From AC-32 sp963755635 (GTDB taxonomy: Bacteria > Actinomycetota > Thermoleophilia > Gaiellales > Gaiellaceae): a DNA stretch of 64,000 nucleotides. The first letter of the stretch is position 1. Every line of letters begins with the position of its first letter. The translations under genes and the position numbers were made by a program. Below the pieces are notes generated by a model, which saw only the letters and a list, made by a program, of their open reading frames with translations, was not told the DNA's origin and did not search any database. Location: NCBI GenBank assembly GCA_963755635.1, contig CAVWKS010000036.1, positions 124,001 to 188,000 on the forward strand, in the 5' to 3' direction. Shown here piece by piece: positions 9,312-17,590 of this stretch.

Positions 9312-9999
9312 GGTCTAAGCCTAGGGCGGCCCGCATCGCGCCGAGCGGCGCTTCGACTTCCGTCCAGAGCGTGAACGACGCGGCGCCCTGGCGGACGAGC
9401 GCCTCGAGCCCGTCGACCACCTCACGACAGCCGGCCGCGCGGGCCGCTTCGACGAGCGCGGTCGGGCTGCCGTCGGCGTTGTAGGCGAGGTCGACCACCG
9501 CCTGTTCCGGGCGAGGCTCGACCAGCAGCTCGTCGCGCACCGGTGTCGCGTTCACGATCAGGTCGCAACCGCTCGCGTCCGGCGGCCACTCGCCGCTCCG
9601 CGAGAAGACGCGCACCTCGCCGGGCAGCGCCGGCAACAGCGCCGCGGCCGCACCGCCCGCGCCGATCAGGCAGACGCGCTCCGCCTCGATCCCGGACACG
9701 ATCTCCCGGTCGGTGTTGAAGCCGAGCACCCGTCCCTCGCTGAGCACGAGCGTGTTCACGGAATCTCCGTCCGCCTCGTCGCAGAAGGCGACGACGGCCT
9801 GCTTGTGCGGAATCGTCACGTTCGCCCCCGCGAAGCCGAGCTTGACCAGCCCCGCGATCGCGCGCTCGAGCCCTTCCGGCGCGACCTCCAGCGGGACGTA
9901 GGCCCAGTCGAGCGCCCGCGCCGCGAAGGCGGCGTTCTGCATCCGCGGCGAGAGTGACTCCGCGACCGGCCGGCCGAGCAGCCCGACGAGCTGGCTCAT
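9301..9999 (-). CDS. aroE: Shikimate dehydrogenase
   Basis: NADP(H)-dependent reduction of 3-dehydroshikimate. The substrate domain has SLSPRMQNAAF and NVTIPHKQAV with the catalytic Lys; the Rossmann half has GAGGAAAA and the NATP loop. At 232 residues it is about 40 shorter than typical AroE: the segment between VNTLV and GFNTD is compressed and the NADP-binding domain trimmed. The usual His of SPxMHN is Gln. It may still be active, since the key Lys and the NTD Asp remain. ATGA overlap with mltG, so translationally coupled. Confidence 0.9.
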   Translation of the reverse strand: MSQLVGLLGRPVAESLSPRMQNAAFAARALDWAYVPLEVAPEGLERAIAGLVKLGFAGANVTIPHKQAVVAFCDEADGDSVNTLVLSEGRVLGFNTDREIVSGIEAERVCLIGAGGAAAALLPALPGEVRVFSRSGEWPPDASGCDLIVNATPVRDELLVEPRPEQAVVDLAYNADGSPTALVEAARAAGCREVVDGLEALVRQGAASFTLWTEVEAPLGAMRAALGLDRGA

Positions 10000-10892
10000 C
10001 CGTAGCCGTGCGCGGCTTTATAGGCGTTGAACGCGTCGAGGCTCGCAGTGAAGAAGTGGTGCTTCTTGTCGGGCTTGCGCACGTAGTAGAGGTAGTTCAC
10101 GTGCGCCGGGTGCGCCGCGGCCTGCAGCGACGCGAGCCCGGGGTTCCCGATCGGCGTCGGCGTCAGGCCGAAGTGGCCGCCGAGCGCGCTCGTGTTGTAC
10201 GGACTGGACGTCTCGAGCTGCGACTGATGGATCGACTCCGTCGGCGGGATGTGCAGCCCGTAGCGGAGCGTCGCGTCGATCCCGAGCTGCATGCGGTCGT
10301 GCAGCCGGTTGTAGATCACCGCCGAGACGAGCTGGCGCTCCTCGGGGGCGGCCGTCTCTTCCTCGATCATCGACGCGATGATCAGGACGTCGTAGGGGGT
10401 CAGGTTCTTCGAGCGCGCGTAGGCCAGGTTCAGCTTCGACCAGTTCCGCTGGAAGGCCTGGAGCTGCCGCGACGCGAGTTGCGCCGAGGTCGTCTTCCGG
10501 GTGAAGTCGTAGGTCGCGGGGAAGAGGAAGCCCTCGAGCGGGTGCCGCCCGAAGCCGGGGATGAAGCGAGGCCGGCTGGTCGCCGCCAGATAGCTCTGGG
10601 TGCCGAGCTTCGGCTTGTGGCCGCGCTCGCGCTGGGCGATCTTCGCGACGACTCCGACCCGCTCGGCCATGTGCGCCCGGGTGAAGCCCTCCGGAAAGAC
10701 GATCCGGAACGGCTTCGGCGGCAGCAGCGTCGTCTGGGTCTGCGCCTTCGTCCCGCCGCCGCCCTTGATGCTCGCGACCGCGAACCAGGCGAGTGCGAAC
10801 CCGGCGACCAGCACCGCCAGGGCAAGCAGGCGGCGCCTCCAGATGACCGAGCGCGCTGTCGTGCGGCGCGGCGGCCTCTGCCGCGGCGGCAT
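9996..10892 (-). CDS. mltG: Endolytic murein transglycosylase MltG
   Basis: Membrane-anchored lytic transglycosylase that cuts nascent glycan strands and is thought to end polymerisation. One N-terminal membrane helix (LLALAVLVAGFALAWFAV) precedes the YceG domain. The catalytic Glu is in IIASMIEEET, followed by the conserved VIYNRLHDRMQLGIDATLRY and TPTPIGNPGLASLQAAAHP segments. I place the start at ATG 10892, which makes a TGATG junction with the ruvX stop (298 residues); a GTG 24 nt upstream would overlap ruvX more. Sits between ruvX and aroE, an order common in many phyla. Confidence 0.93.
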   Translation of the reverse strand: MPPRQRPPRRTTARSVIWRRRLLALAVLVAGFALAWFAVASIKGGGGTKAQTQTTLLPPKPFRIVFPEGFTRAHMAERVGVVAKIAQRERGHKPKLGTQSYLAATSRPRFIPGFGRHPLEGFLFPATYDFTRKTTSAQLASRQLQAFQRNWSKLNLAYARSKNLTPYDVLIIASMIEEETAAPEERQLVSAVIYNRLHDRMQLGIDATLRYGLHIPPTESIHQSQLETSSPYNTSALGGHFGLTPTPIGNPGLASLQAAAHPAHVNYLYYVRKPDKKHHFFTASLDAFNAYKAAHGYG

Positions 10893-11287
10893 CACTTGCT
10901 GCGGGCGCTCGACCACTCGAGGTAGCTCGACAACAGGTGCGCGGCCGCTCGCGCGTCGTCCGGGCCGGGGGCGGTCTGGGCGAGGCGCGTGGTGAAGCGC
11001 TCGTCGTAGCTCTCGACGGGAACCTCGACCACCGCGCGCAGCGCCTCGACGAACCGCGCGGTCTCCTGCGCCTGCTCGCCGTGCTCGCCGCGCAGCGTCA
11101 GCGGCAACCCGACCACCACGCGCTCCGCCTCCTCCTCGCGCACGAGCTCGGCCAGCCGCGCCAGCCCGTCCTCGCTCGCGGCGCGCTCGACAACGCCCAA
11201 CGGCCGCGCGATCGTTCCGGTTGGATCCGAGACGGCGACGCCGGTGCGCGCGGAGCCGTAGTCGAGCGCGAGCACCTTCACGCTCAC
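10892..11287 (-). CDS. ruvX: RuvX/YqgF RNase H-fold nuclease
   Basis: 131-residue RNase H-fold protein of the YqgF family. Members process the 5' end of pre-16S rRNA and have been proposed as Holliday-junction resolvases. The first acidic motif ALDYGSARTGVAVSD, the VVVGLPLTLRGEHG strand and the DERFTT motif are present. A GTGA overlap couples it to alaS. The alaS-yqgF-mltG order is shared with many Firmicutes and Actinobacteria. Confidence 0.93.
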   Translation of the reverse strand: MSVKVLALDYGSARTGVAVSDPTGTIARPLGVVERAASEDGLARLAELVREEEAERVVVGLPLTLRGEHGEQAQETARFVEALRAVVEVPVESYDERFTTRLAQTAPGPDDARAAAHLLSSYLEWSSARSK

Positions 11288-13809
11288 GCGAGCGCCCGGC
11301 GCAGGGCCTCCTCGGCCTTCGCCAGCGCGTCGCCGAGCTTCTCCGGGTTCTTGCCTCCCGCCCGCGCCATCGTCGGCCGGCCGCCTCCGCCTCCGCCGAC
11401 CTCGGCCGCCGCCTCGCGGATCACCGCGACCGCGTCGAGCCGGCCTTCGAGCGAGCGGTCGAAGTTCGCGACGAGGTGGACGCGCCCGTCCTCGGCCGAG
11501 CCCAGCACGACCGCCGCCGGCGCCCGCTCCTGCTTGATCCGATCGGACTCCGCGAGTAGCGCCTCGGCGTCGACCCCGCTCGCGCTGCCGACGTAGACGT
11601 TCACGCCCCCGATCTCCTCCTCGCGGCTCGGCTCGACCTGCACCTCGACGCGCTCTTCGCGCCGCGGGCCCTCACGCCGGACGCGCTCGAGCTCGGCGCG
11701 CAGCTCGTCGACCTCCCGCGAGCGCGCGTGCAGGAGCGCGTACGCCTCGCCCGACGTGACCGCCTCGATCCGCCGCACGCCGGATCCGACCGAGCCCTCG
11801 GAGAGGATCGCGAACGGCCCGACCTCCGCGGTCGCGCGCACGTGCGTCCCGCCGCAGAGCTCGCGCGAGTAGCCGGCGATCTCGACGAGCCGTACCTCGT
11901 CGCCGTACTTCTCGCCGAAGAGCATCATCGCGCCGAGCCGCCGCGCCTCCTCCAGCGGGACGATGAACGCGCGCACCGGCAGGTTCTCGAAGACGCGCTC
12001 GTTGACCCGCCGCTCGACCTCTTCCCGCTCCTCCGGTGTGAGCGCCTGCGGATGCGTGAAGTCGAAGCGCAGCTTGTCGGGCCGCACCGCGGAGCCCGCC
12101 TGCTTGGCGTGCTCGCCGAGCACCTCCTGGAGCGCCTTGTGCAGCAGGTGCGTCGCCGTGTGGTTCGCCATCGTCGGGAAGCGCACGGTCCACGGGACGA
12201 CCGCCCGCACGCGCATGCCCTCGCGGAAGCCCTCGCCCTCGAAGGTGAGCACCTGGTCGAAGTCCGGCAGACTCAGCGCCGAGACGAGCTCGGCCCGCGC
12301 GCCGGTCTCCTCGTCCTCGATGAAGCCCCCGTCGGACACCTGTCCGCCGCCCTCCGGGTAGAACGGCGAGCGCTCGAGCTTCGCCTGAAAGCGGCCTTCG
12401 CCGAGGTCCTCGTACGCGAGGATCGCCGTCAGCACCTCGGTCTTCTCGTACCCGACGAACTCGCTCCGCTTCTCGGCGCTGACGCGGACGTCCACCGGCG
12501 CCATCGTCTTGCGCGAGCGCTCGCGCTGCTCGGCCATCAGCCGGTTGAACACGTCCACGTCCACCGCGAGCCCGCGCTCGCGCGCCAGCTCCTCGGTCAG
12601 CTCGAGCGGGAAGCCGAAGGTGTCGTGCAGCCGAAAGGCGTCGTCCCCGGAGATCCCTTCGCCGTGAGCGATCTCCTCGAACAGCTTCAGGCCGCGGGCG
12701 AGAGTCTCGGAGAAGCGCTCCTCCTCGGCGGTCAGCACCTGTCGGATCTCGTCGCTCTGCTCCCGCAGCTCCGGGTAGGCGTCGCCGGCCTGCTCGATCA
12801 CGACGTCCGCGAGCCCGGCCAGAAACGGCGGCTCGAGCCCGATCCTGCCCGCCTGCTGCACCGCGCGGCGCACGACACGGCGCATCACGTAGCCGCGACC
12901 CTCGTTCGACGGCGCGATCCCGTCCGCGGCGAGGAACGTCATCCCGCGCCCGTGGTCGGCGAGGATCCGATGTGCCTTCGTCGCCTGCTCGCTCTCGCCG
13001 TACGAGACACCGGAGGCGCCCGCGATCCAGCGCATGATCTCCTGGTAGCCGTCGGTGTCGTAGACCGAGTCGACCTGCTGCAGGATCCGCGCCGTCCGCT
13101 CGAGGCCCATCCCGGTGTCGATGTTCTGCTTGGGCAGCGGCGTCAGCGAGCCGTCCGCATGCAGCTCGAACTCCATGAAGACGAGGTTCCAGAACTCGAG
13201 GAAGCGCTCGCACTCGCAGCCCGGCTGGCATTCGGGCCGGCCGCAGCCGACGTCCTCGCCCCAGTCGTAGAACATCTCCGAGTCCGGCCCGCACGGCCCC
13301 GGGCCGCCGACCGACCAGAAGTTGTCCGCGCGCGGCAGGCGCACGATCCGCTCGGGCGGCATGCCCTTCCGCTCCCAGTGCGTGATCGCGACCTCGTCCT
13401 CGCCGAGCCCGAGCTCCGGGTCGCCGGCGAAGACGCTCACCCAGATCCGGTCTTGATCGAGCTTCAGCTCGTCGAACATGAACTCCCAGGCGAAGTCGAT
13501 CGCGCCCTCCTTGAAGTACTGGCCGAACGAGAAGTTGCCGAGCATCTCGAAGAAGGTCAGGTGGTAGCCGTCGAGCCCGACCTCGTCGATGTCCGGCGTG
13601 CGGAAGACCTTCTGCACGGTCGTGAGGAGCGGCGCCGGAGGCTCCTCGAGGCCGAGGAAGAACGGCATCAGCGGCTGCATCCCGGCCGAGATCAGCAGGG
13701 TCGAGCGGTCGTCCGCACGCGGGATCAGCGAGTGCGAGGGCCGGAACTCGTGGCCCTTCGACTCGTAGAACGCGCGGAAGCCCGCGCGCAGCTCGGCGGT
13801 CGTGCGCAT
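11284..13809 (-). CDS. alaS: Alanyl-tRNA synthetase
   Basis: 841-residue class II synthetase. The aminoacylation core contains FRTPDIDEVG and NIDTGMGLER. The editing domain has the HTATHLLH zinc motif and CGGTH with its Cys and His ligands. The C-Ala domain ends in a Gly-rich GGGGGGRPTMARAGGKNPEKL. A Cys cluster (GCGRPECQPGCEC) occurs in the central domain, as in some Firmicutes and Chloroflexi enzymes, and could bind zinc. First gene of the long run towards efp, with its own -10 TAGAAT 7 nt before the ATG. No T-box leader fits in the 21 nt upstream gap. Confidence 0.97.
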   Translation of the reverse strand: MRTTAELRAGFRAFYESKGHEFRPSHSLIPRADDRSTLLISAGMQPLMPFFLGLEEPPAPLLTTVQKVFRTPDIDEVGLDGYHLTFFEMLGNFSFGQYFKEGAIDFAWEFMFDELKLDQDRIWVSVFAGDPELGLGEDEVAITHWERKGMPPERIVRLPRADNFWSVGGPGPCGPDSEMFYDWGEDVGCGRPECQPGCECERFLEFWNLVFMEFELHADGSLTPLPKQNIDTGMGLERTARILQQVDSVYDTDGYQEIMRWIAGASGVSYGESEQATKAHRILADHGRGMTFLAADGIAPSNEGRGYVMRRVVRRAVQQAGRIGLEPPFLAGLADVVIEQAGDAYPELREQSDEIRQVLTAEEERFSETLARGLKLFEEIAHGEGISGDDAFRLHDTFGFPLELTEELARERGLAVDVDVFNRLMAEQRERSRKTMAPVDVRVSAEKRSEFVGYEKTEVLTAILAYEDLGEGRFQAKLERSPFYPEGGGQVSDGGFIEDEETGARAELVSALSLPDFDQVLTFEGEGFREGMRVRAVVPWTVRFPTMANHTATHLLHKALQEVLGEHAKQAGSAVRPDKLRFDFTHPQALTPEEREEVERRVNERVFENLPVRAFIVPLEEARRLGAMMLFGEKYGDEVRLVEIAGYSRELCGGTHVRATAEVGPFAILSEGSVGSGVRRIEAVTSGEAYALLHARSREVDELRAELERVRREGPRREERVEVQVEPSREEEIGGVNVYVGSASGVDAEALLAESDRIKQERAPAAVVLGSAEDGRVHLVANFDRSLEGRLDAVAVIREAAAEVGGGGGGRPTMARAGGKNPEKLGDALAKAEEALRRALA

Positions 13810-13816
13810 GGGCCCG

Positions 13817-13822
13817 ATTCTA
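13817..13822 (-). promoter_or_regulatory. -10 element of alaS
   Basis: TAGAAT, close to the sigma-70 consensus, ends 7 nt before the alaS ATG. The transcript would be leaderless. Confidence 0.6.
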
Positions 13823-13830
13823 CGGGCGGC

Positions 13831-14601
13831 CTAGGCGGAGTCGGCGCTGGCGGCCTGCGCTTCGTCCTCGACCGCGATCTCGTCGCGGATCTTCTCGAGC
13901 GACCGGCGGATCAGCCTCGAGACGTGCATCTGCGAGATCCCCACCTGCTGGGCGATCTGCGACTGCGTCAGGCCTTCGAAGAAGCGCAGGTGCAGGATCT
14001 TGCGCTCGCGCTCGTCGAGCACGCGGAAGCCCGGCGCGAGCATCGCCAGGTGCTCGGAGATCTCGTAGCGCGGCTCCTCTGTGCCGAGCGACTCGAGCGG
14101 GTCGAGCTCGCCGTCTTCGTCCGAGTTCGCGCCGACCGAGAGCGAGAGCGAGGTGTACGCGCGGCCGCTCTCCAGCGCCTCGAGCACCTCCTCGTCGGTC
14201 GAATTGGCCGCCTTGGCGAGCTCCGGGATCGTCGGCGAGCGGCCGAGCTGCACCGTCAGCTCCTCGAGCAGCTTGGAGAGCTGGATGTTCAGCTCCTGGA
14301 GCCCGCGCGGCACACGCACCGACCAGCCGCGGTCGCGGAAGTGGCGCTTGATCTCGCCGATGATGTTCGGCGTCGCGTAGGTGGTCAGCTCGACGCCGCG
14401 GTTGACGTCGAACCGGTCGATCGCCTTGATCAGGCCGATCGCGCCGATCTGGACGAGATCCTCGAGCTGCTCGCCGCGGTAGGCGTAGCGCCGCGCGAGC
14501 GAGCGGACGAGCGACATGTACTGCTCGATCAACTGCTCGCGGGCGGCGAGGTCGCCCTGCTCGTGGTAGCGGCGCAGCAGGACCTTGTCGCTCTCGGGCA
14601 T
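13831..14601 (-). CDS. RNA polymerase sigma factor, SigB/SigF/SigG family
   Basis: 256-residue group 3 sigma factor. Region 2 (EDLVQIGAIGLIKAIDRFD, TYATPNIIGEIKRHFRD) binds core and the -10 element, region 3 (RSPTIPELAKAANS) is intact, and region 4 (LTQSQIAQQVGISQMHVSRLIRR) is a helix-turn-helix for the -35. It is coupled by TGATG to the preceding anti-sigma-like gene, the partner arrangement of SpoIIAB-SigF and RsbW-SigB. It probably controls a stress or envelope response. The partner-switch anti-anti-sigma gene is not in the window. Confidence 0.93.
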   Translation of the reverse strand: MPESDKVLLRRYHEQGDLAAREQLIEQYMSLVRSLARRYAYRGEQLEDLVQIGAIGLIKAIDRFDVNRGVELTTYATPNIIGEIKRHFRDRGWSVRVPRGLQELNIQLSKLLEELTVQLGRSPTIPELAKAANSTDEEVLEALESGRAYTSLSLSVGANSDEDGELDPLESLGTEEPRYEISEHLAMLAPGFRVLDERERKILHLRFFEGLTQSQIAQQVGISQMHVSRLIRRSLEKIRDEIAVEDEAQAASADSA

Positions 14602-14978
14602 CAGCCGCCCCCCGCCGCAGTGTTCTTGCGCAGCTCGAGCCAGCCGTCGGGATCGAGCTCGTAGCCGTCGACGACCGTGTCGAGGATCCGGCGCAGGTCG
14701 ACGTGCTCGCCGGGGTCGCGGTCGAGCTCGGCGCGCAGCGACTCGACCGGCAACGGGCCGACGGTCGCGTGGATCGCGCCCTCCTCGACGTTCAGCCGGA
14801 CGGTGATGTGACCGTTGGTCGAAGCGCGCTCGAGCACGGCGTTGAGCGCGGTCTCGAGGTCGTCGATGCTCTCGAAGCTCAGGTTGAGACGCGCGGCCAC
14901 GCCGCCGAGCACGAGGTGCGCGACCTCGTGGAACGGCTGTTCCCGCGGAATCGTCAGTGTGATCTGGTCGCCCTTCAT
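14601..14978 (-). CDS. Anti-sigma factor, degenerate RsbW/SpoIIAB-like
   Basis: 125 residues. The N-terminus (FHEVAHLVLGGVAARLNLSFESIDDLETALNAVLERA) follows the RsbW/SpoIIAB helical pattern that binds sigma region 3/4. The classic N-box of the GHKL kinase (E-x-x-x-N-A-x-x-H) is not clear: the matching stretch reads ALNAVLERAS. It may therefore hold its sigma factor without kinase activity. Position immediately before the sigma gene, with a TGATG junction, strongly supports the anti-sigma role. It overlaps mnmA by 4 nt (ATGA). Confidence 0.72.
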   Translation of the reverse strand: MKGDQITLTIPREQPFHEVAHLVLGGVAARLNLSFESIDDLETALNAVLERASTNGHITVRLNVEEGAIHATVGPLPVESLRAELDRDPGEHVDLRRILDTVVDGYELDPDGWLELRKNTAAGGG

Positions 14979-16276
14979 GACCTGCTCTCTACAAACGGAC
15001 GAACGCCGCTAAAGGTTTCGACAGGTTCCGGGGGCGCGATCGTGCCGGAGCCTACGACGACGTCGTGCTCGTAGAGAACGGCCTCCTGGCCCGGGGCGAC
15101 GCCGTAGGCGGGCTCGTCGAGGACGAGTCGGAAACCGCCGTCGAGAGGAAGCGCGCGGGCGGCCAGGGCGGGTGACTTGTATCGCAGCTTCGCCTCCACG
15201 CGCTCGACTGGGACGTGCAGCCGGCCGCGCGCCTCGAGCTCCCGCACGGCAAGCAGGGAGCGCGGCCCGACGACGACCGTGTTCGTCCCGGGATCGCTGC
15301 GCAGCGCGTAGAGCGGCTCGCCGCCGGCGATGCCGAGCCCTCGGCGCTGGCCCGGGGTGAAGCGCCAGAAGCCGTCGTGCCGGCCGACCTCGTGCCCGGC
15401 TGAGTCGACGATCGCGCCCTCGGCCCGCTCGAGGCCGCGCCGCTCGAGAAAGCCGCGGTAGTCGCCGCCGGCGAGGAAGCAGGCCTCCTGGCTCTCTGAG
15501 CGCCCGGCCGCAGCGAGCCCTGCGCGGGCCGCCTCGGCGCGCGTTTCCTCCTTCGTCTGCCCGCCGAGCGGGAAGCGGATCCGCGCGAGCACGTCCGGGT
15601 CGAGGCCGGCGAGCATGTACGACTGGTCCTTGCGCTCGTCGGCCGCGCGCGCGAGCAGCAGCCGGCCGCGGTGCTCGGCGATCCGCGCGTAGTGGCCGGT
15701 CGCGAGCTGCGCGGCGCCGGCGCGCTCGGCGAAGTCGAGCAGCTCGTCGAAGCGGAAGCTGCCGTTGCAGCGGATGCACGGGTTCGGCGTCTCGCCGGCC
15801 GCGTAGCCGCGGACGAACGGGCCGACGACCGCGCGGCGGAACTCCTCGCGGAGATCGAGCGTGACGTGCGGCAGTCCGAGCGCGTGGCAGGTCGCGCGCG
15901 CCGCGAGCACGGCTTCGGGCGAGCAGCACGCGCGCTCCGAGTCGGGCCCTTCCGGGTCGAGCCAGAGGCGCAGCGTGACGCCGATCGCGTGAGGCCCCGC
16001 CTTGAGCAGCGCGACCGCGCTGTCGACGCCGCCGCTCATCGCGACCGCGACCCGCCGCGGGTCCGGCACCGCGCGGAAGACCGGCCCGAGCGCGTTCGCG
16101 AGCGCGTCCACGGCCAGCTCGTCGCCGCCGACCGCGGCTGCCTCGAGCAGCGTCAGTCCCTCGAGCGGCCGCGCGAGCCCTTCGGCCTGCGCGCCGACGA
16201 TCCGGTCCCCCTCGACCGTCAGGCGGACGAGTGCCCAGCGGCCGTCGCGGGAGGCGTCTCCGACGACCTCGACCAT
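14975..16276 (-). CDS. mnmA: tRNA 2-thiouridylase MnmA with N-terminal extension
   Basis: Thiolates U34 of tRNA-Lys, -Glu and -Gln. The PP-loop SGGVDS is at 81-86. The catalytic Cys170 lies in NPCIRCNG and the persulfide Cys266 in SQEACFLAGG. GHYARI and TPGQRRGLGI are also typical. The first about 70 residues are extra compared with standard MnmA; their pattern (VEGDRIVGAQAEG, TLLEAAAVGG) loosely recalls the NifU/IscU scaffold fold but lacks its Cys ligands, so that link is only a suggestion. ATG start with TAGCCT 7 nt upstream. Heads the mnmA-anti-sigma-sigma operon. Confidence 0.92.
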   Translation of the reverse strand: MVEVVGDASRDGRWALVRLTVEGDRIVGAQAEGLARPLEGLTLLEAAAVGGDELAVDALANALGPVFRAVPDPRRVAVAMSGGVDSAVALLKAGPHAIGVTLRLWLDPEGPDSERACCSPEAVLAARATCHALGLPHVTLDLREEFRRAVVGPFVRGYAAGETPNPCIRCNGSFRFDELLDFAERAGAAQLATGHYARIAEHRGRLLLARAADERKDQSYMLAGLDPDVLARIRFPLGGQTKEETRAEAARAGLAAAGRSESQEACFLAGGDYRGFLERRGLERAEGAIVDSAGHEVGRHDGFWRFTPGQRRGLGIAGGEPLYALRSDPGTNTVVVGPRSLLAVRELEARGRLHVPVERVEAKLRYKSPALAARALPLDGGFRLVLDEPAYGVAPGQEAVLYEHDVVVGSGTIAPPEPVETFSGVRPFVESRS

Positions 16277-16283
16277 CGGGCCC

Positions 16284-16289
16284 AGGCTA
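16284..16289 (-). promoter_or_regulatory. -10 element of mnmA
   Basis: TAGCCT ends 7 nt before the mnmA ATG and follows directly after the strong hairpin that ends the candidate 6S RNA. Confidence 0.5.
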
Positions 16290-16297
16290 CCGAGATG

Positions 16298-16326
16298 AAC
16301 GGGGGGAGCGAGTGGCTCCCCCCGTT
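16298..16326 (-). terminator. Perfect 12-bp hairpin at 3' end of candidate 6S RNA
   Basis: AACGGGGGGAGC pairs perfectly with GCTCCCCCCGTT around a 5-nt loop. It separates the candidate RNA from the mnmA promoter. No T tract follows in either direction. Confidence 0.6.
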
Positions 16327-16480
16327 CCTGCCCACCCTGCCGTTATCTGGGCCCGTTGCGAACCTGGACTAGCCAGGTGGGTGCCGCGTCGCCTCCGGCC
16401 ACAGGCCTCGGGTCGAACGACAGCTCCCTCTGCATGGGTGTTGGTTCTACTTTGAGACCCAGACACGCACAGGGTCGACG
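16298..16480 (-). ncRNA. ssrS: Candidate 6S RNA
   Basis: A gene-free stretch of about 180 nt that folds like 6S RNA when read on the minus strand. ACCCTG (16470-16475) pairs with CAGGGT (16334-16339), and TCTGGGTC (16456-16463) with GGCCCAGA (16346-16353), giving a long interrupted closing helix. The 3' side of the open centre contains a small perfect hairpin, ACCTGG/CCAGGT (16362-16378). A terminal arm includes GGCC-TGT-GGCC near 16400. It ends in the perfect hairpin at 16298-16326. In Bacillus the 6S-1 RNA also lies in the neighbourhood of mnmA and aspS. 6S RNA mimics open promoter DNA and sequesters sigma-70 polymerase. The identification rests on my manual folding and on synteny. Confidence 0.55.
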
Positions 16481-16486
16481 CCACTC

Positions 16487-16492
16487 AGTGTA
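16487..16492 (-). promoter_or_regulatory. -10 element of candidate 6S RNA
   Basis: TACACT places a transcription start near 16480, at the outer end of the predicted closing helix. No clear -35 was seen. Confidence 0.4.
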
Positions 16493-16514
16493 GTCGCCAA
16501 AAACGCGTATGCGG

Positions 16515-16946
16515 CTAATCGGGAGCGGTGCCCGCGAAGACCCAGCTGATCTTCTGCGTGCCGTCGATGCCGAGCTTCTCGGCGAGCCGCGGCGTCAGCT
16601 CGAACTTGCGCCCGGGCGGGACCGGCCTGCGCTCGATCACCTGGGTCAGGATGTGCGGGCTGTTCCCGTACGCGACGTAGAGCTTGATCCCGCACGGCAG
16701 GACCGAGTCCGTGACGCCAACCGTGCCTGGTTCCACGACGATCCCGCAGTTCGTCCGCCGCCCGAAGTGCGTCGGCGACGCGCCGGCGAGGCTCGTCCGC
16801 CACTGGCCGCCCTGGAGGGTGACGGGCTGGAGGAGGCCGCGCGTCTTGGCCGAGTCGCCGTGCGAGGTCAGCGCGAGCGAGACGATCGCGCCGAGCAGCG
16901 CGATGGCCGCGAGGGCGATCTCACGCTGTGCCAGCGCTGGGCTCAT
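16515..16946 (-). CDS. RlpA-like double-psi beta-barrel protein, membrane-anchored
   Basis: 143 residues: one N-terminal membrane helix (about 9-27) and an extracytoplasmic domain. The order ASPTHFGRRTNCG, VGVTDSVLPCGIKLYV, ERRPVPPGRKFELTPRLAEKLGIDG matches the RlpA/3D barrel core, with R-x-P and the F-x-L-T-x-x-x-A-x-x-L-G motif. RlpA of some bacteria cleaves denuded glycan strands at the septum. Two Cys could form a disulfide. The catalytic Asp of active RlpA is not obvious (ERRP in place of DRGP), so binding rather than cleavage is possible. Coupled by ATGA to the EP-rich membrane gene in front. Confidence 0.68.
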   Translation of the reverse strand: MSPALAQREIALAAIALLGAIVSLALTSHGDSAKTRGLLQPVTLQGGQWRTSLAGASPTHFGRRTNCGIVVEPGTVGVTDSVLPCGIKLYVAYGNSPHILTQVIERRPVPPGRKFELTPRLAEKLGIDGTQKISWVFAGTAPD

Positions 16947-17590
16947 ACCGGTCGCGCGAGCGCGTCGAGCAGCTCGGGGTCGAATGCCTCGCGGACGAGG
17001 GAATCGAACTCGACCGGCAGGTCGCCGGAAGCATCCGCGAACTCTCGGAGGCTCAGCACGAGCAGCTCACGCTCCTCGTCCCTGGCGGGGTCGTAGCCCT
17101 CGGCCTCGTCGGCGATCCGCTCGAGCTCCCAGATGTTCCACATCCGCGGCTGGGCCGGAACCGGGAGGCGGACAACCGGCTCCTCGGGGGCGCGCCGGCG
17201 CCAGACGCGCGCCGGCCGTTCGGGCTCGGGCTCGGGCGGCGGAGCCGGTCGGGGCGGGAGCGCGACGACGACCGGCTCTGGCTCGGGCTCGGGCTCGGGC
17301 TCTGGTTCGTGCTCCGGCTCCGGTTCTGGCTCAGGCTCCGGCTCCGGCTTGAGCTCGGGCGGCGCGGGCTGCGCCTCGAGCGCGGGCGCAGGTGCGGCCT
17401 CCTCGACGAGCTCCGGTCTCGGCCGCTTTCGGCTCTCGCTCCGCTCGACGAGCGCGACCAGCAACCAGGCCCCGGCCATCACGACGACGATCCAGACCCA
17501 GTCGAGCCCGGCGAGCCCGACGGCGGCGGCGACGAGGACGAGGAAGCTGGCTTCGAGCAGGAAGCGAATCAGCCCGAGCCGCCGTCTCAC
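16943..17590 (-). CDS. EP-rich bitopic membrane protein (paralogue 1)
   Basis: 215 residues of unknown function. Two adjacent membrane helices (about 9-27 and 32-48) are followed by a long (Glu-Pro)n spacer at roughly 80-130. A C-terminal folded-looking module then contains MWNIWELERIADEAEG and REFADASGDLPVEFDSLVREAF. The N-terminal helices and EP repeat are shared with the gene immediately in front, so the two are tandem duplicates with different tails. EP repeats form stiff periplasm- or wall-spanning rods in TonB-like and envelope proteins. Coupled to its neighbours by GTGA and ATGA overlaps. Confidence 0.75.
   Translation of the reverse strand: MRRRLGLIRFLLEASFLVLVAAAVGLAGLDWVWIVVVMAGAWLLVALVERSESRKRPRPELVEEAAPAPALEAQPAPPELKPEPEPEPEPEPEHEPEPEPEPEPEPVVVALPPRPAPPPEPEPERPARVWRRRAPEEPVVRLPVPAQPRMWNIWELERIADEAEGYDPARDEERELLVLSLREFADASGDLPVEFDSLVREAFDPELLDALARPV

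Noticed and set aside
11728..14664. A 978-codon open frame on the plus strand opposite alaS and the sigma gene, and similar long plus-strand frames opposite aroC, aspS, hutU and gcvP
   Set aside because: These are mirror frames of GC-rich coding sequence: Arg/Ala/Glu/Leu-rich translations without any family motif, opposite genes with unmistakable domains.
16298..16480. tmRNA or SRP RNA instead of 6S
   Set aside because: Too short and lacking a tRNA-like end for tmRNA, and the conserved SRP apical loop is missing.
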